A stretch of 16,474 nt of DNA from an uncultured Flavobacterium sp. (GTDB lineage: Bacteria > Bacteroidota > Bacteroidia > Flavobacteriales > Flavobacteriaceae): assembly GCF_937967675.1 (NCBI RefSeq), contig NZ_CALBSN010000023.1, positions 1-16,474 of the forward strand, written 5' to 3'. Shown piece after piece: positions 7,670 through 14,683 of the stretch. The stretch's first letter is position 1. Every line of letters starts with the position of its first letter. The translations under genes and the position numbers were made by a program. The notes beneath the pieces are model-generated. The model was not told the origin of the DNA. It ran no database searches and saw only the letters and a program-made list of their open reading frames with translations.

Positions 7670-7705
7670 TTGCCCTTGTACTTGAATTTGCCTTTGCACT
7701 TGATA
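7670..7705 (+). repeat. TTGNNN hexamer array, six units, upstream of menA
   Basis: Units TTGCCC, TTGTAC, TTGAAT, TTGCCT, TTGCAC, TTGATA, ending 20 bases before the menA ATG. The remaining leader is almost pure A/T. Confidence 0.8.
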
Positions 7706-7725
7706 TAAATTAAAAAAAAATAATA

Positions 7726-8616
7726 ATGAAACACTGGATACAAGCCGCACGATTACGAACCTTACCACTTTCCGTTTCTGGAATTATTGTGGGAAGCGCT
7801 TATGCCCATTACCAAGGCTATTCCGATTGGAGCATTGTGGTTTTGGCGTTATTAACTACGTTAGGATTACAAGTATTATCTAATTACGCCAACGATTACG
7901 GAGATGGTGTGAAAGGAACAGATGCAAATAGAATAGGCGAAAAACGTTTAGTGGCTGCCGGAGTTATCACAGCCGAGCAAATGAAAAAAGCGGTAATTAT
8001 CACTGCAGTTCTGACTTTCATAATTGCGTTGTTATTGATTTACGTGGCATTCGGAAAAGAGAATTTCGCTTTGAGTTTGATATTCATCTTATTAGGAATC
8101 GGTTCTATCGGAGCAGCTATTAAATACACGGTTGGAAAAAGCGCTTATGGATATAGCGGTTTTGGCGATGTGTTTGTTTTTATTTTCTTCGGATTGGTTT
8201 CGGTAATTGGTTCTAATTTTTTGTTTACCCATTTTATCGATTGGAAGTTATTCTTACCCGCAACAGCTATCGGATTATTAAGTGTAGCGGTACTGAATTT
8301 AAACAACATGCGCGATATTGAAAACGATAAAATTGCTGGAAAGAATACGTTGGTAGTGAAAATGGGTTTAAAATGGGCAAAAAAATATCATGAAATTATT
8401 TTAGCAACAGGTATGTTGTCATTTATGGTGTTTTTAATGCTGATTAAATCTTCACTATTTCCTGTTTTATTAGTTAATATCCCGATAATTATGAACATGA
8501 ACAAAGTGAATAAATCGGAAAAATACGAAGACTTCGACCCCGAACTTAAAAAAGTGGCTTTAAGTACATTTGCATTAAGTCTATTATTTTGGTTAACTTT
8601 AGTCTTTCTAAACTAA
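7726..8616 (+). CDS. menA: 1,4-dihydroxy-2-naphthoate polyprenyltransferase
   Basis: A 296-residue UbiA-superfamily integral membrane enzyme that attaches the polyprenyl chain to DHNA, giving demethylmenaquinone. The two Mg-diphosphate binding motifs are clear: NYANDYGDGVKGTD (53-66, Asp57/Asp60) and NLNNMRDIENDKIAGK (191-206, Arg196/Asp197/Asp201). The rest is a series of hydrophobic helices, as expected. KHWIQAARLRTLPLSVSG is a typical MenA N-terminus. The stop codon lies inside the first unit of a degenerate 7-bp array, so the final residues are repeat-derived. MenB and MenC flank it at a distance. No recognised DHNA-CoA thioesterase gene, whose product supplies the substrate, is present in the window. 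Confidence 0.96.
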   Translation: MKHWIQAARLRTLPLSVSGIIVGSAYAHYQGYSDWSIVVLALLTTLGLQVLSNYANDYGDGVKGTDANRIGEKRLVAAGVITAEQMKKAVIITAVLTFIIALLLIYVAFGKENFALSLIFILLGIGSIGAAIKYTVGKSAYGYSGFGDVFVFIFFGLVSVIGSNFLFTHFIDWKLFLPATAIGLLSVAVLNLNNMRDIENDKIAGKNTLVVKMGLKWAKKYHEIILATGMLSFMVFLMLIKSSLFPVLLVNIPIIMNMNKVNKSEKYEDFDPELKKVALSTFALSLLFWLTLVFLN

Positions 8617-8645
8617 TCACTTTTTACTAATTCTTTTCACTAAAA
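8612..8645 (+). repeat. Degenerate 7-bp array filling the menA-hydrolase gap
   Basis: Units ACTAATC, ACTTTTT, ACTAATT, CTTTTC (one base short), ACTAAAA. The first overlaps the menA stop codon and the last ends 8 bases before the next start. Units match those upstream of the NUDIX and miaE genes. Confidence 0.6.
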
Positions 8646-8653
8646 AATAAACT

Positions 8654-9331
8654 ATGAAAATCACATTTTACGGACACGCTTGTATCGGAATTGAAGTTAA
8701 TGACGTTCACATTTTAGTGGACCCCTTCATTTCCGGAAATCCAAAGGCTTCTCACATTGATATCAATACGTTGAAAGCGGATTATATATTGTTAACGCAC
8801 GCGCATCAAGATCATATCTTAGATGTGGAAGCGATTGCCAAACGTACCGAAGCGGTTATTGTTTCTAACTACGAAATTGCCTCACATTACGGGAATAAAG
8901 GCTTTAATTACCATCCCATGAATCACGGCGGAAGTTGGGATTTTGAATTCGGAACCGTGAAATATGTCATTGCACTGCATACGTCTTCATTCCCAGATGG
9001 TAGCTATGGTGGACAACCTGGCGGATTTGTTATTGAAGGAGAACACAAAAATATCTACATTGCTGGCGACACGGCTTTAACGATGGATATGAAGCTAATT
9101 CCAATGCGTACCAAGTTAGATTTAGCGATTTTACCTATTGGAAGCAATTTCACTATGGATGTAGAAGATGCCATCATTGCCTCTGATTTTGTGGAATGTG
9201 ATAAAGTGTTAGGCTATCATTTCGACACGTTTGGTTACATCGAAATCAATCATGAAGAAGCCAAACGCAAATTTTTCGACAAAGGAAAAGATTTGATGCT
9301 ATTAGAAATTGGAGCAAGTATTGAATTGTAA
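8654..9331 (+). CDS. UPF0173 metal-dependent hydrolase (metallo-beta-lactamase fold)
   Basis: A 225-residue metallo-beta-lactamase-fold protein of the UPF0173/UlaG-like group. The metal motif HxHxDH is THAHQDH at 48-54 (His49, His51, Asp53, His54). Further ligands are probably His109 (ALHT), Asp139 (IAGDT) and His189 (GYHFDT). Length and the start MKITFYGHACIGIE are typical. The substrate is unknown. The fold also contains thioesterases such as glyoxalase II, so its place 37 bases after menA raises the possibility of a DHNA-CoA hydrolase role, which is inference only. It is probably co-transcribed with menA. Confidence 0.9.
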   Translation: MKITFYGHACIGIEVNDVHILVDPFISGNPKASHIDINTLKADYILLTHAHQDHILDVEAIAKRTEAVIVSNYEIASHYGNKGFNYHPMNHGGSWDFEFGTVKYVIALHTSSFPDGSYGGQPGGFVIEGEHKNIYIAGDTALTMDMKLIPMRTKLDLAILPIGSNFTMDVEDAIIASDFVECDKVLGYHFDTFGYIEINHEEAKRKFFDKGKDLMLLEIGASIEL

Positions 9332-9365
9332 ATTTGGTATAAAAATTGAATGGGTATTAAACACA

Positions 9366-9379
9366 ATAGGCTAGCCTAT
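9366..9379. promoter_or_regulatory. 14-bp perfect palindrome between the hydrolase and TPR genes
   Basis: ATAGGCTAGCCTAT is self-complementary. As RNA it could fold only into a short hairpin (5-bp stem, CTAG loop), and no T-tract follows, so it is a poor terminator. As DNA it could be a protein-binding site for the TPR gene that starts 79 bases downstream. The rest of this 127-base gap shows no clear TAnnTTTG promoter and no module repeats. Confidence 0.35.
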
Positions 9380-9458
9380 GTTTTCTATGTAAAGTGTAAC
9401 GCCTAAAAATAAACACCAAGTAGAACTATGATGCTATGTGGTTAAAAAATAAATTAAA

Positions 9459-10655
9459 ATGAATAAAATAGTTTACTACTTATCCGCTGTATTGTTTTCA
9501 AGCTCAATTTATGCTCAAAGAGAAGGTTTTTGGGACAAAGAAAGAGCAACCACAAAAGAAATAACACTTTCAGCCGGAAAACGCGCTTTGATTAAAACCG
9601 AAGATTTACCTGTTGGAACCACCGAATTTGTATACCGAATCACCGTTTTAGACGAAAATCAGAAGTTGACTTCGAGTTTGGTTTCGGTATTGAAAGCGAT
9701 TCCTGATCCTACGGGAATTAGCCAAGGAACGGCTGGTGCGATTCATTTAACATCAGCTATTTCGGGTGATGATAAATGTACGTTTGCTTTGTTTCAAGAA
9801 GCAAATGCAGCTAATTTATTCCTAAAAGAAGGTAAAACCGATAGAGCTTGTTGGGAACAAAAAGAAAAAGTAAACAAAGAGGCCAAATTGATTACGTCTT
9901 CTTCGTTATGTTTGACCAATTTACCTAATTTATGGTTCGGATTTGAAAGTCAGAACTGGGTCATGAATCAAAAAATTGTTTTAGAAGTCGTGCCTTGGGT
10001 AGATTATAAAGCGAGCAGAGGTTGGGACAAAACGACTAAAAATGAGATATTAAACTTAGCTAAAAAGTTGCCAGTTGTTTCAAAATTGAACAAAAAAGAG
10101 GCTTTTTATGCTGCTTTTATCGAAAATGTTGCGAAAAAGTACACCTACAGAGAATTTTCGCAATTATTAAATGTGGAGAAAAATAGTGCCGTTGAGAAAA
10201 TCACTGAAGAAAGTTTAAAAGGAACGGGAGAAGTAAAAGCCTATTATGATATTATCCGAGAGAAATCAAACGCTGCTTTCCAAAAAGGAAATTATGAGGA
10301 AGCGATTTCGATTCTTTCCACCGAAATGTTTGCTAAGAATCGAGCGACTTACATCGATTATAGACTTTTAGGGGATTATTATTTGTATTCAAAACAGTTC
10401 ACAAAAGCCGAAGAAACCTATAACAAAGGTCTAAAATTAAATCCATCCGAAATCCATTTTCAGTTGAATTTAGCCCATGTTTATTTGTTTACTGACAGAA
10501 TTTCAGAAGCTAAAGATATTCATAAAAAATACACTCATGAAAGCTTATCCAATGGGAAAACCTGGATAGCGCAAACAAAATCAGATTTAAAAGAATTCGA
10601 AAAACATAGATTACCAAACGACAACTTCAAGAAAATCTTGAGAATCTTAGAATAA
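9459..10655 (+). CDS. Secreted tetratricopeptide-repeat protein of unknown function
   Basis: A 398-residue protein with a signal peptide cleaved after about Ala19 (SSSIYA, then QREG), so it is exported. Residues about 25-210 form an uncharacterised region rich in beta-type sequence, with two to three cysteines (DDKCTFA, DRACWEQ, SSLCLTN) that could form disulfides in the periplasm. The C-terminal part (about 270-365) contains TPR-like helical pairs: FQKGNYEEAISIL, YLYSKQFTKAEETYNKGLKLNP and LAHVYLFTDRISEAKDIHKKY. TPRs usually mediate protein contacts. I do not recognise the N-terminal domain. It sits between the menA block and menC in the same direction, but nothing in the sequence ties it to menaquinone. 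Confidence 0.75.
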   Translation: MNKIVYYLSAVLFSSSIYAQREGFWDKERATTKEITLSAGKRALIKTEDLPVGTTEFVYRITVLDENQKLTSSLVSVLKAIPDPTGISQGTAGAIHLTSAISGDDKCTFALFQEANAANLFLKEGKTDRACWEQKEKVNKEAKLITSSSLCLTNLPNLWFGFESQNWVMNQKIVLEVVPWVDYKASRGWDKTTKNEILNLAKKLPVVSKLNKKEAFYAAFIENVAKKYTYREFSQLLNVEKNSAVEKITEESLKGTGEVKAYYDIIREKSNAAFQKGNYEEAISILSTEMFAKNRATYIDYRLLGDYYLYSKQFTKAEETYNKGLKLNPSEIHFQLNLAHVYLFTDRISEAKDIHKKYTHESLSNGKTWIAQTKSDLKEFEKHRLPNDNFKKILRILE

Positions 10656-10670
10656 AATATCAATTACAAG

Positions 10671-10733
10671 TTCAAGTACAAAAATCAACTTCAAACTTTG
10701 AAATTTGTTCTTGAATTTGTCCTTGTACTTGAA
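10671..10733 (+). promoter_or_regulatory. Inverted repeat in the menC leader, possible 5' hairpin
   Basis: TTCAAGTACAA (10671-10681) is the exact reverse complement of TTGTACTTGAA (10723-10733). A second inverted repeat, TTCAAA-C-TTTGAA (10690-10702), lies inside. If transcribed, the outer stem would end one base before the menC ATG at 10735 and could limit ribosome access. The downstream arm is also part of a TTGNNN array, so structure and array are linked. Confidence 0.5.
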
Positions 10734-10734
10734 T
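10705..10734 (+). repeat. TTGNNN hexamer array, five units, abutting the menC start codon
   Basis: Units TTGTTC, TTGAAT, TTGTCC, TTGTAC, TTGAAT, followed without a gap by the ATG at 10735. The array is an open frame in phase with menC. Confidence 0.8.
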
Positions 10735-11784
10735 ATGAAAGCAACCTACAAAAAATACATTCTCAATTTCAAACGTCCAAGTGGCACTTCTCGCGGCATA
10801 ATGACAGAGAAAGAAACTTGGTTTTTAATCTTGGAAGAAAAGGGTAAAATTGGAATAGGGGAATGTGGTATTTTACGAACCCTTTCTATTGATGATAGAC
10901 CCGATTATGAAGCAAAATTACAATGGGTTTGCCAGAACATTCATTTGGGTAAAGACCAATTGTGGAATGAATTATTGGAGTTTCCTTCGATTCAGTTTGG
11001 TGTGGAGATGGCATTTTTGTCTTTAGCTTCAAAGACACCTTTCGATTTGTTTCCTTCGGAATTTACAACTGGTAAAAAAAATATGTTAATCAACGGTTTG
11101 GTTTGGATGGGCGAGGAGCACTTCATGAAAACCCAAATCGAAGAAAAACTAGCCCAAGGATTTTCGTGTATAAAACTAAAAATTGGTGCGATTGATTTCG
11201 AAAAAGAATTGGGATTGTTGCGATTTATTCGCCAAAATTTTGATGCTAAAACCATTGAAATTCGAGTAGATGCGAACGGTGCTTTTGATTCAAAAGAAGC
11301 TTTAAGTAAATTAAATCAATTAGCTGAATTTGAATTACATAGTATTGAGCAACCCATTAAAGCCAATCAACGTCAAGAGATGAAAATGCTTTGCCAACAA
11401 ACGCCTTTTCCAATTGCGTTAGACGAAGAGTTAATTGGTGTGTTTGGTGTTGAGAATAAACGAAAATTACTAGAAGAAATTCAACCCCAATACATCATTT
11501 TAAAACCAAGTTTAGTCGGTGGTTTCAAAGGAACTTTAGAATGGATTTCGATAGCAGAAAGTTTAAATATCGGTTGGTGGATAACTTCAGCATTAGAAAG
11601 CAACATCGGATTGAATTCGATAACTCAATTCACATACACCTTAAATAATCCAATGCCACAAGGTTTAGGAACGGGCGGTTTGTATACGAATAATTTTGAT
11701 TGTCCGCTGGAAATTGATAAGGGACATATCCAGTATAATGTTACCAAGCAATGGAATATTTCTAATTTAGGAATTTCACTTTAA
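10735..11784 (+). CDS. menC: o-succinylbenzoate synthase
   Basis: A 349-residue enolase-superfamily enzyme that dehydrates SHCHC to o-succinylbenzoate in menaquinone synthesis. The catalytic set is in order: KLKIG (Lys147/Lys149), VDANGAF (Asp179), SIEQPI (Glu205), ALDEEL (Asp230) and ILKPSLVGGF (Lys257). GEC near residues 42-44 and the C-terminal QGLGTGGLY block are typical of Bacteroidota MenC. The ATG at 10735 was chosen over the in-frame TTG at 10705 because the upstream codons are exactly the hexamer array and KATYKKYILNFKRP looks like a genuine N-terminus. Expression may be affected by the leader inverted repeat. MenE, often nearby in this phylum, is not present. Confidence 0.93.
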   Translation: MKATYKKYILNFKRPSGTSRGIMTEKETWFLILEEKGKIGIGECGILRTLSIDDRPDYEAKLQWVCQNIHLGKDQLWNELLEFPSIQFGVEMAFLSLASKTPFDLFPSEFTTGKKNMLINGLVWMGEEHFMKTQIEEKLAQGFSCIKLKIGAIDFEKELGLLRFIRQNFDAKTIEIRVDANGAFDSKEALSKLNQLAEFELHSIEQPIKANQRQEMKMLCQQTPFPIALDEELIGVFGVENKRKLLEEIQPQYIILKPSLVGGFKGTLEWISIAESLNIGWWITSALESNIGLNSITQFTYTLNNPMPQGLGTGGLYTNNFDCPLEIDKGHIQYNVTKQWNISNLGISL

Positions 11785-11790
11785 ATACAA

Positions 11791-11798
11791 TAATTTTG
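11791..11798 (+). promoter_or_regulatory. Candidate -7 promoter element for miaE
   Basis: TAATTTTG followed by CA matches the Bacteroidota -7 motif TAnnTTTG and lies 84 bases before the miaE ATG. No good TTG was found 17-23 bases upstream, so the -33 half is missing or weak. Confidence 0.35.
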
Positions 11799-11844
11799 CA
11801 CTATTAATTTGGTGTAAGTGATAGTTTTATAGTTTTTAAAATCA

Positions 11845-11879
11845 ACTTTTTACTTTTCACTTTTCACTTTTCACTTGAA
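11845..11879 (+). repeat. 7-bp tandem array upstream of miaE
   Basis: Units ACTTTTT, ACTTTTC x3, ACTTGAA, ending 3 bases before the ATG at 11883. On the other strand the units read AGTAAAA/AGTGAAA, in register with the arrays upstream of menA and the NUDIX gene. Confidence 0.8.
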
Positions 11880-11882
11880 AAT

Positions 11883-12464
11883 ATGTTTCGTTTAAAATTA
11901 CCAACCGACCCAAGATGGGCTAACATAGCCGAAGGAAACTTAGAAGAAATTCTAACCGATCATGCTTGGTGCGAATTGAAAGCGGCTTCTAACGCCATTA
12001 TGTTAATCAATATGTTGCCTGAGTTCACAGAAATTACTACCGAGTTGACGAAGATTGCGAAAGAAGAAATGGATCATTTTGAGCAAGTGCATGAGATTAT
12101 CAAAGCGCGTGGTTGGGTTTTAGGTCGCGAACGAAAAGATAGTTATGTAAACGATTTATTTAAGTTTATGAAACCAGGAAATCGCAAGCATTTAATTGTT
12201 GAACGCATGTTATTTGCTGCCATGATTGAAGCTAGAAGTTGCGAACGATTCAAAGTGCTTTCCGATAATATAAAAGACGAAGAACTAGCAAAATTTTATC
12301 GTGAGTTAATGATCTCAGAAGCCAATCATTACACTTCTTTCTTGCAATTTGCAAACGAGTTAGCTGAAGAAGATTATGACGTTAAAAAGCGTTGGGAAGA
12401 ATGGTTAGAATTTGAAGCTAAAGTAATTGCGAGTTACGGGAAATCGGAGACGATTCATGGATAA
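11883..12464 (+). CDS. miaE: tRNA-(ms2io6A)-hydroxylase, MiaE-like
   Basis: A 193-residue ferritin-like diiron protein. The predicted iron ligands are visible: Glu31 (HAWCELKA), Glu62/His65 (EEMDH), Glu116 (MIEARSCERF) and Glu146/His149 (SEANH). In characterised members the enzyme hydroxylates the isopentenyl group of ms2i6A at position 37 of tRNA. Length and motif spacing match the Bacteroidota form of the family. It is preceded by a 7-bp array. The last two codons and stop are copied as the first bases of the second copy of the 330-bp duplication downstream. The convergent glycosyltransferase fragment begins 56 bases after the stop. Confidence 0.9.
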   Translation: MFRLKLPTDPRWANIAEGNLEEILTDHAWCELKAASNAIMLINMLPEFTEITTELTKIAKEEMDHFEQVHEIIKARGWVLGRERKDSYVNDLFKFMKPGNRKHLIVERMLFAAMIEARSCERFKVLSDNIKDEELAKFYRELMISEANHYTSFLQFANELAEEDYDVKKRWEEWLEFEAKVIASYGKSETIHG

Positions 12465-12784
12465 AAGTATGCAGTCTCAGTCTCAGTTTTCAGATATTCT
12501 GCGACTGTCAACTGTGACTGTCAACTATTCTTCGCTTCAATCCACTTACTCATATACTTGGTGCTTTGTAGACTTTGATGTTGCAAGATTTGTCCGAAGA
12601 AGTTTTGGTTTCTATGTGATTTTAAATCCATTTTAAGTTCTTCAATTCTATTCATAAAATCGGAGGCAAACAATTCCTTTTTGAAACGTTTTTCAATGAT
12701 TTCATAACCATTTTTTTGAGCGGTTTCCCAAAGGGATTTATTGGTATATAATTCGACCGTTTTTGCTACAAAATCATCTTCATC
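12455..12784. repeat. 330-bp tandem duplication, copy 1
   Basis: Aligns without gaps to 12785-13114 at an offset of exactly 330 bases. A hand count gives 22 mismatches (about 93% identity). Mismatches are uneven: about 10 in the first 276 bases and 12 in the last 54. The unit spans the end of miaE, the intergenic segment and the last 88 codons (with stop) of the glycosyltransferase gene. Confidence 0.95.
12521..12784 (-). pseudogene. 3' fragment of a second glycosyltransferase gene
   Basis: On the minus strand this stretch encodes 87 in-frame residues and a stop, matching residues 318-404 of the intact glycosyltransferase with about 10 amino-acid differences, mostly near the N-terminal end of the fragment. 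Immediately upstream in frame is a TGA created at the duplication junction, and there is no start for a full domain. The fragment lacks both Rossmann domains and cannot be an enzyme. No internal stop or frameshift has accumulated, so the break is recent or selection has not yet acted. The nearest internal ATG would give only 44 residues. Confidence 0.88.
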
Positions 12785-13114
12785 TCATGGATGAAAGTAT
12801 GCAGTCTCAGTCTCAGTTTTCAGATATTCTGCGACTGTCAACTTTGACTGTCAACTATTCTTCGCTTCAATCCATTTACTCATATACTTTGTGCTTTGTA
12901 GACTTTGATGTTGCAAGATTTGTCCGAAGAAGTTTTGGTTTCTATGTCTTTTTAAATCCATTTTAAGTTCTTCAATTCTATTCATAAAATCAGTGGCAAA
13001 CAATTCTTTTTTGAAACGTTTTTCAATGATTTCAGAACCATTTTTTTGAGCGGTTTCCCAAATTAAATTATTGGTATACAATTCAACAGCTTTTTCTACA
13101 AATTCATTCTCATC
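12785..13114. repeat. 330-bp tandem duplication, copy 2
   Basis: Second copy, beginning TCATGGATGA, which corresponds to the His-Gly-stop end of miaE (TCATGGATAA in copy 1). It contains the complete 3' end of the intact glycosyltransferase gene. Both copies include short internal repeats: TCTCAG twice, and a 13-bp GACTGTCAACT-type unit twice. Confidence 0.95.
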
Positions 13115-14065
13115 GGAAGTGATGAATCCGTTCCAATCTAAATTTCCGTGCATTCCTTCGGCACCCATTTTTGTAGTTATTGAAGGTAATCCTTGTTGCA
13201 TGGCTTCAAATAGTTTTCCTTTTAAACCCGCTCCGTAAGGAATTGGCGCTAATAAAACTTTTGCTTTTGCATACACGTCTGCAACGCTTTCGGCTCTTCC
13301 CTTAATTAAAAAACCTTCTTTTTCGTTATGCAATTGCTTGGCTTTTTCCGAAACATATGCACCATAAACATGAAGTTCGGCTTCGGGAAGTTGTTTTTTG
13401 ATGGATTTCCACTGTTTTTTTAATTGTAAAACGGTTTGCCAATTAGGTTCGTGCAAAAAGTTGCCGATGCTTACAAAATGATTTCGTTCTTCAAATTTTG
13501 GAACATTTGGATTAACTTCTTCCGATAAAAAAGGTAAGTAATATAAAAGTGAAGTATCAATTTTGAATTTTTCAGTTGCCAATTGCTTTTCGTATTCGGA
13601 AATCAACAATGTTAAATCACATCTGTAAATCGATGCCATTTCGCGTTTAAAAACATCGGAAATGTAATCTTCAAAAACTAATTCGCGATTTTGTTTGAAC
13701 GCTACTTCTCGGGCTTTTCTTAAGAAATGTAAATCTTCGGTGTCTAAAATTCGTAAGGCATTCGGACAGTTTTCCATCACACGCCAGCCGTATTGTTCTT
13801 CTATCATAAATCGGTCAAAAAGCACTGCATCGGGATTTAACTCTTTGATAAGGGTATCGAAAGAACTGTTATTTAATTGAATCGCTTGCGTTTTAACTGA
13901 AATGGTACTCAAATCAAACGAAAAATCCGAAGGCATAGCCGAACACAAAAACGTGATGTCATAGTCTTGCTTTTGAAACAAGGCAATGAGTTGCAACATC
14001 CTGCTTCCTGCTGCGGTTGAATTGGGTTCTGGCCATACGGCTCCGATGATGACTAAGTGCTTCAT
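12851..14065 (-). CDS. Glycosyltransferase, GT4-like (GT-B fold)
   Basis: A 404-residue protein. The N-terminal Rossmann domain starts MKHLVIIGAVWPEPNSTAAG with the S/TxxAGxR loop seen in GT-B enzymes. The C-terminal nucleotide-sugar domain has SIGNFLHEPNW (199-209), ELHVYGA (230-236), IKGRAESVADVYAKAKVLLAP (254-274) and AGLKGKLFEAMQQGLPSITT (279-298), with Lys282/284 and Glu287 in the donor-binding positions. No signal peptide is present, so it is cytosolic or peripheral to the membrane. Donor and acceptor are unknown, and no other polysaccharide genes are near. Its 3' end is inside the 330-bp duplication. A good promoter sits directly upstream, and the start may be leaderless. Confidence 0.85.
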   Translation of the reverse strand: MKHLVIIGAVWPEPNSTAAGSRMLQLIALFQKQDYDITFLCSAMPSDFSFDLSTISVKTQAIQLNNSSFDTLIKELNPDAVLFDRFMIEEQYGWRVMENCPNALRILDTEDLHFLRKAREVAFKQNRELVFEDYISDVFKREMASIYRCDLTLLISEYEKQLATEKFKIDTSLLYYLPFLSEEVNPNVPKFEERNHFVSIGNFLHEPNWQTVLQLKKQWKSIKKQLPEAELHVYGAYVSEKAKQLHNEKEGFLIKGRAESVADVYAKAKVLLAPIPYGAGLKGKLFEAMQQGLPSITTKMGAEGMHGNLDWNGFITSDENEFVEKAVELYTNNLIWETAQKNGSEIIEKRFKKELFATDFMNRIEELKMDLKRHRNQNFFGQILQHQSLQSTKYMSKWIEAKNS

Positions 14066-14069
14066 GGGG

Positions 14070-14100
14070 CAAATATAGTTATATAGTTTTAAGGTTTCAA
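14070..14100 (-). promoter_or_regulatory. Bacteroidota-type promoter for the glycosyltransferase gene
   Basis: On the minus strand, TTG (14098-14100) is followed after 20 bases by TATATTTG (14070-14077), an excellent match to the TTG-N17-23-TAnnTTTG consensus. Only CCCC separates it from the ATG at 14065. Initiation a few bases downstream of the motif would give a leaderless or nearly leaderless mRNA. Confidence 0.65.
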
Positions 14101-14230
14101 GTTTCAGTTTTTTGGAACACAGATTGGAGAAATTTAAAATAATCTTTAAAATCTTATATGAACTTAATTCAGCGTAATTTTACTTATATGACTTATATGT
14201 TTAATTTTCTTTAGGACGTTGCACTTGAAC

Positions 14231-14287
14231 TGGCACGCTGATGAAACGGGTTTGCTTCGCAAAGCGCTGGTTGTGGCGGATTTTTAG
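14231..14287 (+). repeat. TGGCACGC-type dispersed repeat, copy 1
   Basis: Pairs with 14537-14593; both run TGGCACGC-GATGAAAC-TTTGC-hairpin-CGCTGGT-GCGGAT. The internal hairpin is TTTGC-TTC-GCAAA (14251-14263) here and TTTGC-TTGC-GTAAA (14557-14570) in the other copy, so pairing is kept by a G-T wobble although the sequence changed. A short relative, AACGCGGATGA, is at 14385-14395. Confidence 0.65.
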
Positions 14288-14452
14288 TTACACTAAGTAA
14301 CACTAAGTTTTGCACAGAGTTACACGGAGTTTCTTTGAAGTGGTTTGTGTTGAAGAGTTACACAGAGGCGTTGCACTTTTATGGGAACGCGGATGACGAT
14401 GAATTAGTGGATGGTTACGGATTTCTTATGAAAAGTTATAATGTTTAAAGTT

Positions 14453-14494
14453 CTTGATAAGAATTGTCCCCTTGAGGGGACTACAGGGGTGTTG
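14453..14494 (+). repeat. GTCCCC palindrome element, copy 1
   Basis: Contains the perfect hairpin GTCCCC-TTGA-GGGGAC (14466-14481) followed by AGGGGTGTTG. Related copies lie at 15480-15536, 15691-15733 and 15949-15991. Confidence 0.8.
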
Positions 14495-14536
14495 TGGGTT
14501 TGTACTTGATTTTTGAATTTGAACTTGCCCTTTAAT

Positions 14537-14593
14537 TGGCACGCGGATGAAACAGATTTGCTTGCGTAAAACGCTGGTGTTAGCGGATATTTT
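14537..14593 (+). repeat. TGGCACGC-type dispersed repeat, copy 2
   Basis: Second copy of 14231-14287, joined directly to the end of the TTGNNN array at 14500-14536. Confidence 0.65.
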
Positions 14594-14683
14594 TAAACAC
14601 ATTGGCACATAGTTTTTTTAGATTGTGTTGTCTGTAGTTTTAGGCGTTACACTTTTCATAGTTCACAATAGAATACATGCATA

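Noticed and set aside
12427..12966. Two similar + strand open frames (about 69 and 67 codons) in the duplicated region
   Set aside because: They are antisense shadows of the glycosyltransferase 3' end and its broken copy; the matching minus-strand frame encodes recognisable protein.
14426..14608. Minus-strand open frame of 60 codons
   Set aside because: It crosses the GTCCCC palindrome, a TTG array and the TGGCACGC repeat, none of which is plausibly coding.
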